Assembly (NCBI GenBank): GCA_963719525.1
Contig: CAVRCG010000004.1
Coordinates: forward strand, 372,001-436,000
Source of the DNA: Bernardetia sp963719525
Lineage (GTDB): Bacteria; Bacteroidota; Bacteroidia; Cytophagales; Bernardetiaceae
Direction of reading: 5' to 3'
DNA length: 64,000 nucleotides
In this document: positions 43,217 through 52,641 of the stretch, one piece after another
Layout of the letters: every line of letters starts with the position of its first letter
How positions within the stretch are numbered: the stretch's first letter is position 1
Translations under genes and position numbers: made by a program
The notes under the pieces: model-generated
Database searches by the model: none
The model's input: the letters and a program-made list of their open reading frames with translations, nothing else
Told to the model about the DNA's origin: nothing

Positions 43217-45661
43217 TTGCATAAAATTTCCCTTTACATATTGCTTGTGTATAAACTCATTTTGTTAGTTTTCTTTTCCTTATTTGTTACTCTTTCCTTT
43301 GGGCAGAATAATGTAATAACGATTGAACATTCGACAGACTTACTAAAAATAGGCAAACAGGTTTATGTTTTGGAAGATGCAACAAATAATTTATCTTTTG
43401 AAGAAATAAAAGAAGCCAAAAAACAAGGGAAATTTACGCTTTATTATAGAGATATTTTTACAAAAAGTGCTTCACAAAATACATTTTGGTTTGTATTTCA
43501 AACTCAAAACAAATCTCCTTCTGATATTTGGCTAAATATTAATACAAATTATCTATGGGAAATTGATTTTTATAGTCCAGACTCAATAGCAAACTCTTTG
43601 GGAAATTATACTACTCCTCTAAAAACAGGTGTTTTGAGGACAGAACAAGAGAAATTATATCCATCTAATACATTTTGGTTGCCTCTTCAAAAACGAGATA
43701 ATAGAGCTATTCAAACCTATTATCTAAAAATAAAAACTGGACGTTCTTTAGAAGTTCCTCTATTAGTTGGAAGTTTGCAAGCCTTAGAAACCGAAAAAAA
43801 TAAAGGTGATTTTATGACGGCTGGTTTTATAGGAGTAGTATCAATAATGTTTTTGTATAATAGTTTTTTATTTTTTGCTACTCGTAAGAAGCTCTATTTG
43901 TTATACGTAATTTATCTTTTTGGAGTGGGTTTTATAGTTACCTTTACTAATAATTATAGCTATTGGGTAGAAATTTTTGGGAAAGGAGATTTTTATGTCT
44001 GGATATATACCCATCTAGCTGTATGGGTTTCTCCTATTCAAGTAGTAGTTGCTTGTATTACTATTATTTATCTTGATTTAAGAAAGAATAATAAATTCTT
44101 TTATTATCTTTTACTTTTTTTAATGTTTATAATTGTTAGCATAGGTATTTCTAATTTATTTGTTCCATTACAAAAAATACAATTCATTCATCAGTTTTCT
44201 TTAGCATTAAATGCCGTAACTAATCTTATTATTTCGTATTGGATTACCTATAAAGGAAAAAGGAAAGGACTTTTTTATGCACTTGGTTGGACATTCTTTT
44301 TTGTTTCTGTACTGATTTTTTTGGCTACCGTAAACGGTTTGATTCCTTATAATACCTATAGTAGAAACGCAACTTACTTTGGTGTTGCATTAGAAATTTG
44401 GTTTTTCTCTCTTGCTCTTAGCGATCATATTCGTATTCTTAGAAAAGAAAACAAACGAGTTGCTCAAAATTTATTAGTAAAGGCTGAAAAAGAAATTGAG
44501 ATGAGAAATGAAATCATTGAAAATCAAAAACAACTAGAAGAAGCAAACACCAATAAATTAAAATTACAGATTGCCAATCAAGAGCGAATGATTTTGAGAG
44601 GAATTATTGATAACCTTCCTATTTTTGTTGCGATGATAGATAAAGAAGGTAATTTTTTGGTCGCTAATAAAATGTACGAGGATAATTTTTTCTTACCTGT
44701 TTCTCATATAGAGGGAAAGCATTATAGCAAAATATTACCGAAAAAAATAGCTGAAATTCATGAGCCTTATATGATGGAATCCTTTGAAGGTAATGTTGTA
44801 GAATTTGCAGATAGTTTTCCACTTCCAAACGGACAACTCATGCACTCGTATGGCAAATACTTTCCTGTCTTTGATGATGAAAAAAACTTGAAATATGTAA
44901 CTGTTTTTGTAACTGATGTCAGTGATTTGAAAAACAAAGAGATAGAGTTGCAAAAATTGAATGATACAAAAGACAAATTATTTTCGATTATTTCTCACGA
45001 TTTGCGTAGTCCGTTTGCACAGCTAAAAGGTATTTTGGATTTGTTTGAAAAGGGAGGAATTTCGGAAGCTGAACTAAAATATTTCCTTCCTGAAATTATC
45101 AAAAACGTAAATTATACATCTGACTTGTTGAATAATCTGGTCTATTGGGCAAAAAGCCAGATGAGTGGACTTCATGCTGATCCAGAATTATTTAGTATTT
45201 ATAAATTGGTAGCCAACAAAGAAAATTTGTTTGACAAGGAAATAAAAGGTAAAAACTTATCTTTTACAAATCAGGTAGCGCAAGAAGTAATCGTTTATGC
45301 TGATAAAAATATGATAGATTTGGTTATCCGAAATTTGGTAGCCAATGCAATCAAATTTTGTAGAAAAACAGATACCATTCTTGTAAAATCAGAAGAAACA
45401 GCGAATGATTTTTTGATTGTACGAGTAGTAGATACAGGAATCGGTATTTCAGCCGAAAACAAAAAAAGAATATTCAATGAAGAAAATTTTACAACATTAG
45501 GAACCCACAAAGAAAAAGGAACAGGAATCGGACTAAAACTTTGTAAAGAATTTGTGGAAGGAAATGGAGGCAAAATATGGATTGATAGCGAAGAAGGAAA
45601 AGGAACTGTGTTTTCGTTCTCATTGCCAACTAAAGAAACAAATAGCAATAAAAGGCAATAG
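43217..45661 (+). CDS. 7TMR-DISM sensor histidine kinase with PAS domain
   Basis: 814 residues from a TTG at 43217; a GTG at 43247 gives a tidier signal peptide (ending LSFGQ), and no ATG is available. The periplasmic part (about 30-190) is a 7TMR-DISM extracellular domain of jelly-roll type, followed by seven membrane helices (about 195-400). A coiled coil leads to a PAS domain (ERMILRGIIDNLPIFVAMIDKEG, about 455-580), then HisKA with LFSIISHDLRSPFAQLKGIL (His near 592) and the ATPase (NAIKFC, DTGIGIS, GTGIGLKLC). It senses an external or membrane signal and phosphorylates an unlinked regulator. No response regulator is adjacent. Confidence 0.88.
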   Translation: MHKISLYILLVYKLILLVFFSLFVTLSFGQNNVITIEHSTDLLKIGKQVYVLEDATNNLSFEEIKEAKKQGKFTLYYRDIFTKSASQNTFWFVFQTQNKSPSDIWLNINTNYLWEIDFYSPDSIANSLGNYTTPLKTGVLRTEQEKLYPSNTFWLPLQKRDNRAIQTYYLKIKTGRSLEVPLLVGSLQALETEKNKGDFMTAGFIGVVSIMFLYNSFLFFATRKKLYLLYVIYLFGVGFIVTFTNNYSYWVEIFGKGDFYVWIYTHLAVWVSPIQVVVACITIIYLDLRKNNKFFYYLLLFLMFIIVSIGISNLFVPLQKIQFIHQFSLALNAVTNLIISYWITYKGKRKGLFYALGWTFFFVSVLIFLATVNGLIPYNTYSRNATYFGVALEIWFFSLALSDHIRILRKENKRVAQNLLVKAEKEIEMRNEIIENQKQLEEANTNKLKLQIANQERMILRGIIDNLPIFVAMIDKEGNFLVANKMYEDNFFLPVSHIEGKHYSKILPKKIAEIHEPYMMESFEGNVVEFADSFPLPNGQLMHSYGKYFPVFDDEKNLKYVTVFVTDVSDLKNKEIELQKLNDTKDKLFSIISHDLRSPFAQLKGILDLFEKGGISEAELKYFLPEIIKNVNYTSDLLNNLVYWAKSQMSGLHADPELFSIYKLVANKENLFDKEIKGKNLSFTNQVAQEVIVYADKNMIDLVIRNLVANAIKFCRKTDTILVKSEETANDFLIVRVVDTGIGISAENKKRIFNEENFTTLGTHKEKGTGIGLKLCKEFVEGNGGKIWIDSEEGKGTVFSFSLPTKETNSNKRQ

Positions 45662-45919
45662 AAAGTAGCAAGAAAAAAGAACGAAAAACGAAAACCAAAT
45701 TTATTAAACTTTCTGTTCCCATACTTGTTTTTATTCTGTGATTTGTGTAGATTGAAACTAGAATGTAACACGGATTTAATGGTAAGTTGATACAAAAGTT
45801 AGCTTTCTTTATTGGAATAATTCGGTACAGACGAACTCATTTTTTAAAAGCAATCTGCAACAAGAACTATACTATCTAAATATAATATTTCATTTTTTTA
45901 ACCTTAACCTCAATTTTTT

Positions 45920-46219
45920 ATGAAGTTAGAAATGTATTATGTCGACAATGACAGAAGCGAAGCACTAAGCGATTTTATCCAAACAAGAGTAAACAAGTTA
46001 GAAACTTTTTACGACGGAATCATTAATGGAGAAGTTTATATTCGTACCGAAAAGGGCGATCCAAAAAAAGAAAAAGTAATTGAAATTCGTCTGAATGTAC
46101 CGGGGACAAGTCTTTTTGCTAAAGAAGGAGGAGAAACTTTTGAATCTGCTGCCGATGAAACAGTAGAAGCATTGCGTCGTCAAATAAAAAAATTTAAAGA
46201 CAAAATGAGTTCACATTAA
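45920..46219 (+). CDS. hpf: Short ribosome hibernation promoting factor (HPF/RaiA family)
   Basis: 99 residues, the short form. The family pattern is clear: DFIQTRVNKLETFYDGIINGEVYIR, then KVIEIRLNVPGTSLFAKEGGETFESAADETVEALRRQIKKFKDK. The protein binds the decoding centre of the 30S subunit and helps ribosomes rest in stationary phase or stress. It stands alone behind the 7TMR kinase with about 260 bases between them, and a strong terminator follows. Confidence 0.92.
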   Translation: MKLEMYYVDNDRSEALSDFIQTRVNKLETFYDGIINGEVYIRTEKGDPKKEKVIEIRLNVPGTSLFAKEGGETFESAADETVEALRRQIKKFKDKMSSH

Positions 46220-46286
46220 ACAAAATTTGGGAGTATTTTAATAAAAACAAATCTACTTTTATTAGTAATTACTTCATTTTTTGAAA

Positions 46287-46324
46287 GCATTTTAGAATAA
46301 TAAAATTCTGAAATGCTTTTTTTT
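46287..46324 (+). terminator. Rho-independent terminator after hpf
   Basis: GCATTTTAGAAT pairs with ATTCTGAAATGC (one T-G pair) around AATAAA, followed by eight T. Confidence 0.85.
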
Positions 46325-46328
46325 GTAT

Positions 46329-46427
46329 TAAACGTTATCACGGTTATCTACAGATCTAATAATCATTTTAGTTATGGAAAAATGAGCATTAATCAACCCT
46401 GATAACTTTTATTATACAATTTAAAAT
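46329..46427. repeat. Imperfect inverted repeat with TAACCGTGATAACG units
   Basis: The left arm (46329-46350) is the exact inverse of the 22-base repeat at 13984. The right arm (TTAATCAACCCTGATAACTT and on to TATTATA) is a diverged direct version of that repeat. Together they form an element of about 100 bases. The rest of 46428-46822 contains the palindrome at 46507, a -7 box at 46672 and nothing else recognisable. Confidence 0.6.
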
Positions 46428-46506
46428 AATTTTGATAACCAATATAAGTGACATTTCTAAATAAACAAATAGTTGCCAAATTTTATTCTGTGCAATCGTC
46501 TTCTTT

Positions 46507-46540
46507 CCATAAAATAGGGTTTGCAAACCCTATTCTATGG
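46507..46540. repeat. Palindrome with GGGTTTGCAAACCC core (copy 3)
   Basis: CCATAAAATAGGGTTTGC and GCAAACCCTATTCTATGG are reverse complements but for one mismatch. It is an intergenic copy not next to a stop codon, so it is a repeat rather than merely a terminator. Confidence 0.75.
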
Positions 46541-46671
46541 AAAAAGCAAACTATTATTTTGTGAAAAACAACTTTATATGCAGAGATTGGAAAATGTCAC
46601 TCATATCAATAACTAAATTCTTTTTTTTGTAAAAAATCTAAATAGTATTTCGTAATTCAGATAATAAACCC

Positions 46672-46679
46672 TATTTTTG
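46672..46679 (+). promoter_or_regulatory. -7 box TATTTTTG before the Omp28-like gene
   Basis: TATTTTTG fits TAnnTTTG and lies 144 bases before the ATG at 46823. No clear -33 TTG is at the right distance. Confidence 0.45.
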
Positions 46680-46822
46680 TAAGATAACTATAAAAAATAC
46701 AGATTATAATTAATCTAATTAACTTTTTTTATAAATAGTTATTAAAAACAATTCGTATCACTCGAATACAACTTTTGAATTGATACTTTTTTGATACTAC
46801 TTAAATTTTAAAAATATAAACT

Positions 46823-47830
46823 ATGAAATACGCTTTTAACTTTTTACTCATATTTTTATTCTGTTTCACTATAGCATCATGTGGTGGTGGAGATGAAGCT
46901 GTTCAGCCCATAGCAACCGATCCTATAGATACTGATACAGGTGGAGACACTACAGCAGTTGATACTACAGCAGTTGATACTACAGTTGTTGATCCAGTAG
47001 AGCCAGTTGATCCAAACCCACAGGATGGAGCAATCAATCCAATTCCTGAATCATTTACACACAAAATAGTGATTGAAGAAGCTACTGGAAACTGGTGTGG
47101 TTGGTGTCCGACAGGAACTACTATGATGGATAAATATACAGAAGAGTATCCTAATCGTGTTTATGGAGTCGCTGTTCATGGAGGTTCTCCGACAGAACCA
47201 ATGCTTAATAAGGCAATGCTGGACAACTTAGCTAGAACGTATGACTTGAGAGGCTATCCAGGTGGATTGATCAATCGTTTGCCTTCTGTTACGAGTGGTG
47301 ATTTGTTTATGCACCCTTTTGAGTGGTCTGTAAATATCAATAAGCAATTAGAAAAAACAACTAATTCTGTTGGAATTGCTTTAGAAACAAATATCAATGA
47401 AGCTGATGCTCTTGCTTCTGTACAAGTGCATGTTGGATTTGGAAAAGATGTTAATACGAGTGTAGATTATAAAATACTTCTTTATCTATTAGAAGATGGA
47501 ATTGTAGCACCACAAGCAAATTATTTATCTGGAGATTTGGATTACAAAGATACAGAGTATCACAAATTTTTTGAAGCACCTAGATTAATTGAGGATTTTG
47601 TTCATAATCATGTGGCCAGACGTGCATTTACATCGTTGAATGGGGAAGAAATACCAACTACAGATATAGGAGAGTTTAAGAAATTTAAACAAAAATATCA
47701 GATTAATCTTACTCGTGAAGATAATCTAGCAAAATCTTATGTAGTTGCAGTAGTGTTACGTGGAGGTTCGAAACCTTCTGTCGTGAATGTTCAAAAAGTG
47801 AAGTTAGGAGAGACAAAGAATTGGGATTAA
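46823..47830 (+). CDS. Omp28-related lipoprotein with thioredoxin-like CxxC motif
   Basis: 335 residues. The lipobox ends at Cys20 (TIASC). A low-complexity linker of repeated DTTAVDTT follows (about 35-60), then EEATGNWCGWCPTGTTMMDKY, whose WCGWC (Cys92 and Cys95) matches the redox site of thioredoxin-like Omp28 proteins, and GYPGGLINRLPS with the cis-proline region. The C-terminal 170 residues are strand-rich. Omp28-related proteins are surface or periplasmic lipoproteins of Bacteroidota; the role is not known, and the CxxC suggests disulfide chemistry. It has its own promoter and terminator. Confidence 0.85.
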   Translation: MKYAFNFLLIFLFCFTIASCGGGDEAVQPIATDPIDTDTGGDTTAVDTTAVDTTVVDPVEPVDPNPQDGAINPIPESFTHKIVIEEATGNWCGWCPTGTTMMDKYTEEYPNRVYGVAVHGGSPTEPMLNKAMLDNLARTYDLRGYPGGLINRLPSVTSGDLFMHPFEWSVNINKQLEKTTNSVGIALETNINEADALASVQVHVGFGKDVNTSVDYKILLYLLEDGIVAPQANYLSGDLDYKDTEYHKFFEAPRLIEDFVHNHVARRAFTSLNGEEIPTTDIGEFKKFKQKYQINLTREDNLAKSYVVAVVLRGGSKPSVVNVQKVKLGETKNWD

Positions 47831-47885
47831 TCTTTTTTGATTTCAGTTTTAGGTCTTAGAATTTAGTATTTAAGACAAACAAAAT

Positions 47886-47940
47886 ATAGCCATCACGATT
47901 ATACAACTATAATTTTGATGGCTATTTTTTATATTTGGTT
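47886..47940 (+). terminator. Rho-independent terminator after the Omp28-like gene
   Basis: ATAGCCATCA pairs exactly with TGATGGCTAT across a 30-base loop, followed by TTTTT. Confidence 0.75.
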
Positions 47941-48159
47941 CTTTATGGATTCGGTTACAACTTTCATTTTTGATAGGTTTGTACTGTAAGTCTAACTTGT
48001 AAAAAATAGGTGTTTCCAACTTTAAAAGGCTTATTTTGGTCAGACTGTTGGGTACAGACTTTAATAAAACATAAGTTATCATTTGCAATTAGAATCATAT
48101 AGAACCATATCTTTACGTTATTTCATTTTCTCAAACTCTGATCATCTTACTAAAACGCA

Positions 48160-49039
48160 ATGAAGAAATTACTACCGAACAGCACTACCTATTTTACCTT
48201 TTTCCTTTGGTTTATTCTTCTTACTTTAGGTTTTGCTTTTTTTACAAGTTGTTCGGGCTTGGAAAACGAAAAAGCAATTAGATGGAAATTCGAAAATTTT
48301 GATAAGCTAACTTATACTTTTACTCAGCAAACACAAGTCAGTCCAACAGCAGGATTACTTTCTCTTTTCAAAATTACGAATACTGCTAGAGGAAAATTAA
48401 TTATTACAACTAATCAAGACGGAAAAGCAGATGTTTATTTGAAAGACTTAAATATGGGAGAAATGGGAGACTTGCTTACCTATAATCTCAAAAAAGAAGA
48501 TGGGAAACTTCCAGAGGTTTTTATAAAAGGATTAAAAAGCAATGGAGTAGTAGAAGGGGAAATAAGTGAAGTTATGCAATTATTTTATACAGGACTTTTT
48601 CCTATTCCCAGTAAAGATTTGAAAATTGGAGAATCTGTCAAAATTCCTGCCCAGATGACAATGAATATTTTTGGTTCGAAAAGTATTGATGAAAGGTTTC
48701 CAAACGCTTACATTAGAATCTATTACTGAGAACCTTTACACTTTCGAAAACGATATTTTGATTGATGAATGTGAAAATTTTGAAAATAAAACGCAAGACC
48801 AAAAAAGTAACGTAAAAGGAACAGGAAAATATATTTTTGATATAGAAAAAGGTTATTTTACCAAAACAGAAGTAGAACTAAAGACAAGAATGAAAATAGG
48901 TGATTTCTTGAAAGATAATAATGCTAATCAAAATTCTATTCCTGATTCTATTCAACAAAAAATACCTTTTAAGATAGATTTTGATAACTTAGAAGTAAAT
49001 TTTACTTCCATTATAAACCTTGATTTGATAGAAGAGTAA
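48160..49039 (+). pseudogene. Lipoprotein of unknown function, interrupted by a frameshift
   Basis: The first frame gives 189 residues with a lipobox ending at Cys31 (FFTSC) and ends in an artificial tail after NIFGSK. The other frame continues at once (VLMKGFQTLTLESITENLYTFEND) to 49039. Removing one A from the TTCGAAAA tract at 48679-48682 joins them into a protein of about 290 residues. The reading LMKGFQTLTLES and a C-terminal strand-rich NLEVNFTSIINLDLIEE looks like the DUF6263-type secreted barrels in which total length is about 300, but I do not assign a family. The lesion sits in the same sequence context as that in the TonB receptor. Confidence 0.75.
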
Positions 49040-49056
49040 GTATTAAATACAAAAGG

Positions 49057-49090
49057 CTAGGATAAAAAGGCGTGCCTTTTCCCTACAAAT
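49057..49090. repeat. Palindromic repeat GGATAAAAAGGC / GCCTTTTCC (copy 2)
   Basis: Shares CTAG at the left, the GC-GT-GC centre and CCCTACAAA at the right with the copy at 32897-32930, while the stem bases differ in a paired way (ATAAT/ATTAT against AAAAGG/CCTTTT). Confidence 0.65.
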
Positions 49091-49152
49091 ATAAATCGTA
49101 ATTCTCATTTTGTTCTCCATTTCCCATTTTCCAACCTCCATTTCCCAAAAAG

Positions 49153-52100
49153 ATGTTTCCAATTTCACTTTCTATAAACGGTCTTTACTCTTACAAGAAA
49201 AAACATACTATCAAATTTGATAAACTTGCCGAAGCTGGTATTTTTGGTATTTTTGGAAAGGTAGGAAGTGGAAAATCTAGTATTCTGGAAGCCATTACAT
49301 TTGCTATTTTTGGAAAAACGGACAAACTGAGTGTAAGTGGCGACAATAGGTATTACAACATGATGAATCTTGATTGTGATGCTGTAGAGATAAGTTTTGA
49401 GTTTTTGGCAGGCAAAGAAAAAGAACATTTCAAATGTGAATTTATAGCAAAACGAAACTCCAAACAGTTTGACAAAATTACTAGCAATGATTGAAAAAGC
49501 AGCCAAAAAAACAGGAAATGAGTGGCAAGCTGTCGAACTGGGAGAAGTAGAAAAAGCGATTGGTCTCTCGTATGACAACTTTAAAAGAACGGTCATTATT
49601 CCACAAGGACAATTTGCAGAGTTTTTACAACTAAAACCTACCGATAGAATTGGAATGATAAAAGATATTTTTTCGCTTCAAGAGTATGATTTGGCAGATT
49701 CTACACGCAGTTTGCTGAAAGAAACCAAAAATCAGATTGAGGTAATAGAGAATGTAATCTCACATCAATTTGAATATTTGACAGAAGATTTTGTCCAAAA
49801 TAAAAAAGCAGAAGTAGAAAGTATTACTAAAATAATCATAGAACAAGAAAAACAAATCAATCAAAAAAACGAGCAGAAAAGTCAGTTAGAGATTGTTAAA
49901 ACAATTTTTGAAGAGAAAAACAAAAAAAACCTTCAACTCAAAAATCTACAAGCAAAAGAAGAAAGCATAAAACGAAGAGAAATCAATCTAAATCAGTTTA
50001 TTTTACTAAAAAATGAATTCGAACAGGATTTGAAAGACCAAAAGAGAATTAGTACTACTCTAAATTCAACGAAAGAAAAGCAATCAGAAACAGAACAAAA
50101 TTATCAAAAGACTAAAAAAAATCATGATAAAACAGTAGAACTTCAAAAAGAGATTTCTATTCGAAAAGAAGAAAACTCCAAAAAAACAGAACAGATTGAA
50201 CCTATTAATCAACTTATTAAATTAAAGGAAGCACAAGAAGGCGTAAAAAAAGAAAGTTCAAGAATAGAAAAAGGAACTCAGATGACTCTCCAAAAACAAG
50301 AAGAGTTTCAAACTATTAAGTCTCAGATTGCTAAAGAAAAACAAAATCTTACAGAACTAAAAAGCAAATTAATTGATACAGAAAATCTTCAAAATGCTTT
50401 TATTTGGTTTGATAAAAATGAAAATTTATCTAAAAATCAGATTGAAATAAATACAGAAGTAGAAAAAGAAAAAACAGATTTACATAAACTAGAAACTGAA
50501 AAAACTAGTTTTGAGCAAAATCGTTTGTCTAGTAAATTAGAACTTTCTGAAAAACAAATTGCGCAAGATATAGAAAAAATAAATCAAGAAATTGAAAAAC
50601 TAACCATGCAAAAAGGACTGCATCAAGCCGTTCATGCATTGGAAGATGGGCAGCCGTGTCTTGTCTGTGGTTCAGAGTCGCACCCTAATATTTTGAATGT
50701 AGAAGATATTAATAGTAATTTGAAATTTTTGAAAGATAAGAAAAAACAAAGTGAGCAAAATATAAAGACACTACAAAAAGAAGAAACAGAACTTACTCGT
50801 TTTGTAGAGAAAATTATAGACAGAAAGCAAAATCTGGATAAGCGAACACAAAAGCAATCAATACTTAAAACTGAGTTTGAAAATCATCAAAAATTATTTT
50901 TAAAGAATGAAAAAGAATGGAAAAATTTGTCTAAAAACGAAATTTTGAAAATCCAGAAAGAACAAAAAGAATTTCAAACTCAAATCAAAAAATCAGAAGT
51001 CCTTGTTTCAGAATTAGACCAAAAATTAGAAAAAGTAACTGCTGAAATAGAAAATTGTCAAAAATTATTACAAAAATTAAAACAAGAACAAGCATTAAAA
51101 ACAGGTCAGATAAAAGAATTAGAGCGAAATTCGGAAAAAGTAAATCAGTTGTACATTAATCTTTCTGTTTCAGAATTAGAAAAAACGATTGCAGAAATAA
51201 AGAAAGCAGTAGAAACAGTAGAACAGAAATTTTTAAAAAATCAAGAACAAGAAAAACAATTTTTTCATCAAAAAAGCGAACTAGAAGGAACATTAAAAAA
51301 TATTTTCTCTCAACGTTCAAATTTTGAAAAAGAACTGGAAAGCAATCAAAAACAGATTTTACAAAAAATAGAAAATCTAAAACAAAACTCAAAAGAAGAC
51401 ATAACTCAAACCGATATTGAAGCCATTCTTAATCAGAAAATAGATACCGATAATGAGCGAAAAGAAATCACTACTTTTTTTACCAACTTAAAAACTACTT
51501 TAGAAGATTTCGAAAAACTAGAAAAACAAACCGAAGGAAAAAACTATGAAAACGATTCGTTTGAGAAACTTTTGAAGGAAATAAAAGAACTTGTCGCAAA
51601 ACAAAAACAAGACAATTCTAATCAAATAATCTTAAATCAAGACATCAAAAAAGCAGAAAAAGATAAGGTAGAAAAAGCAGAATTAGAGAAAAAATTATCC
51701 AAACTGTTGCAACGACAAGATAATCTGCAAACACTTACTCGGCTTTTCAAAGGTGGAAGTGGTGGTTTTGTAGATTTTGCTTCAACAGAATACTTGAGGA
51801 ATTTGTGCATGTTGGCTAATGTTCGTTTTAGAGAACTTACTCACCATTCTTTAGAGCTTATTTTGAATGAAAATAATGAATTTGAAGTAAGAGATTTTTT
51901 GAGTGAAGGCAAAACAAGAGCTATCAAAACGCTTTCAGGTGGACAGCTTTTTCAGGCTTCTCTTTGTGTTGCGCTGGCACTTTCGGAGAGTATGCGCAAG
52001 CAGCAAGAATTCTTTTTTATCGATGAGGGTTTTGGTTCTCTGGATAATGATTCGCTTCAAATTGTTCTTAACACTTTACAGAGTTTGCAAAAAGAAAATA

Positions 52101-52213
52101 AAGTAGTAGGAATTATTTCGCACGTAGAGAGTTTGCAATTAGAAATCAGAACGCACTTGCATATTCAGAAAAATCAAACAGAAGGTAGTTTTTTTAATTT
52201 GGTAGCTGGATAA
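49153..52213 (+). pseudogene. sbcC: SbcC-like SMC/Rad50-type ATPase, interrupted by a frameshift
   Basis: About 1019 residues if the frame is repaired. The first frame carries FPISLSINGLYSYKKKHTIKFDKL and the Walker A GKVGSGKSSIL, then SKQFDKIT. The second frame begins properly at EKAAKKTGNEWQAVEL, RTVIIPQGQFAEFL and has long coiled coils flanking a zinc hook (GQPCLVCGSESHPN near 50656), then LSGGQLFQASLCVALALS (signature) and FFIDEGFGSLD (Walker B, D-loop). An extra T at about 49491 (GATTGAA for GATGAA) separates them. SbcC with nuclease SbcD cleaves DNA hairpins and processes double-strand ends; sbcD is not seen next to it. The many palindromic repeats of this genome are the kind of substrate it would act on. 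Confidence 0.82.
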
Positions 52214-52315
52214 AACAAAATAAAAATACCGTAACTTATTGGTAAATGATTTTTGTGATCTATATGATGAATGAAGATAAATACAATGAGAAAATGGAAG
52301 TCATCGGTGGAGGCA

Positions 52316-52502
52316 TCATAGCCGTAAGGCTAAAATTTTCATTGTAATTCTGTTCCGTAGGAACTTCATATTGGTAGAAAAACAAAAAACTGTTTCTTGT
52401 TCCGTAGGAACTATATATTAGTGGGATTTTTCTTTAGTTGCTACCAATATACAACTCCTAGAGGAGTAAAAACCAGAATTTATTTATACTTACGGCTATG
52501 AT
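52316..52502. repeat. Nested inverted-repeat element with TTCCGTAGGAA units
   Basis: The outer arms TCATAGCCGTAAG (52316) and CTTACGGCTATGA (52490) are exact reverse complements. Inside are two copies of GTTCCGTAGGAAC (about 52352 and 52399), an ATATTGGTAG / CTACCAATAT pair (52369 and 52441) and ACTCCTAGAGGAGT (52453). The rest of 52214-52641 holds only the terminator at 52561. No gene is inside. Confidence 0.8.
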
Positions 52503-52560
52503 TGAGAGACCGACGAAGGCAAGAGTAGCTTAACTTTGATATAAAAATTACATAAACACA

Positions 52561-52595
52561 AAAAAACCACTAACAAATAAATGCTAGTGGTTTTT
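52561..52595 (-). terminator. Rho-independent terminator after ahcY
   Basis: AAAAACCACTA pairs with TAGTGGTTTTT around ACAAATAAATGC. On the minus strand it ends in a T run, 47 bases beyond the ahcY stop. Confidence 0.85.
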
Positions 52596-52641
52596 CTAAA
52601 TACTTTTAAAATATGATTAATCATCAGAATTAATCTATTTC

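Noticed and set aside
47761..47780. GGTTCGAAACC resembling a tRNA T-arm
   Set aside because: It lies inside the Omp28-like coding region; no acceptor stem, D-arm or anticodon stem can be formed around it.
47870..48088. 72-codon minus-strand frame between Omp28-like and broken lipoprotein genes
   Set aside because: It spans the Omp28-like terminator hairpin, has no start signal and a composition like random AT-rich sequence.
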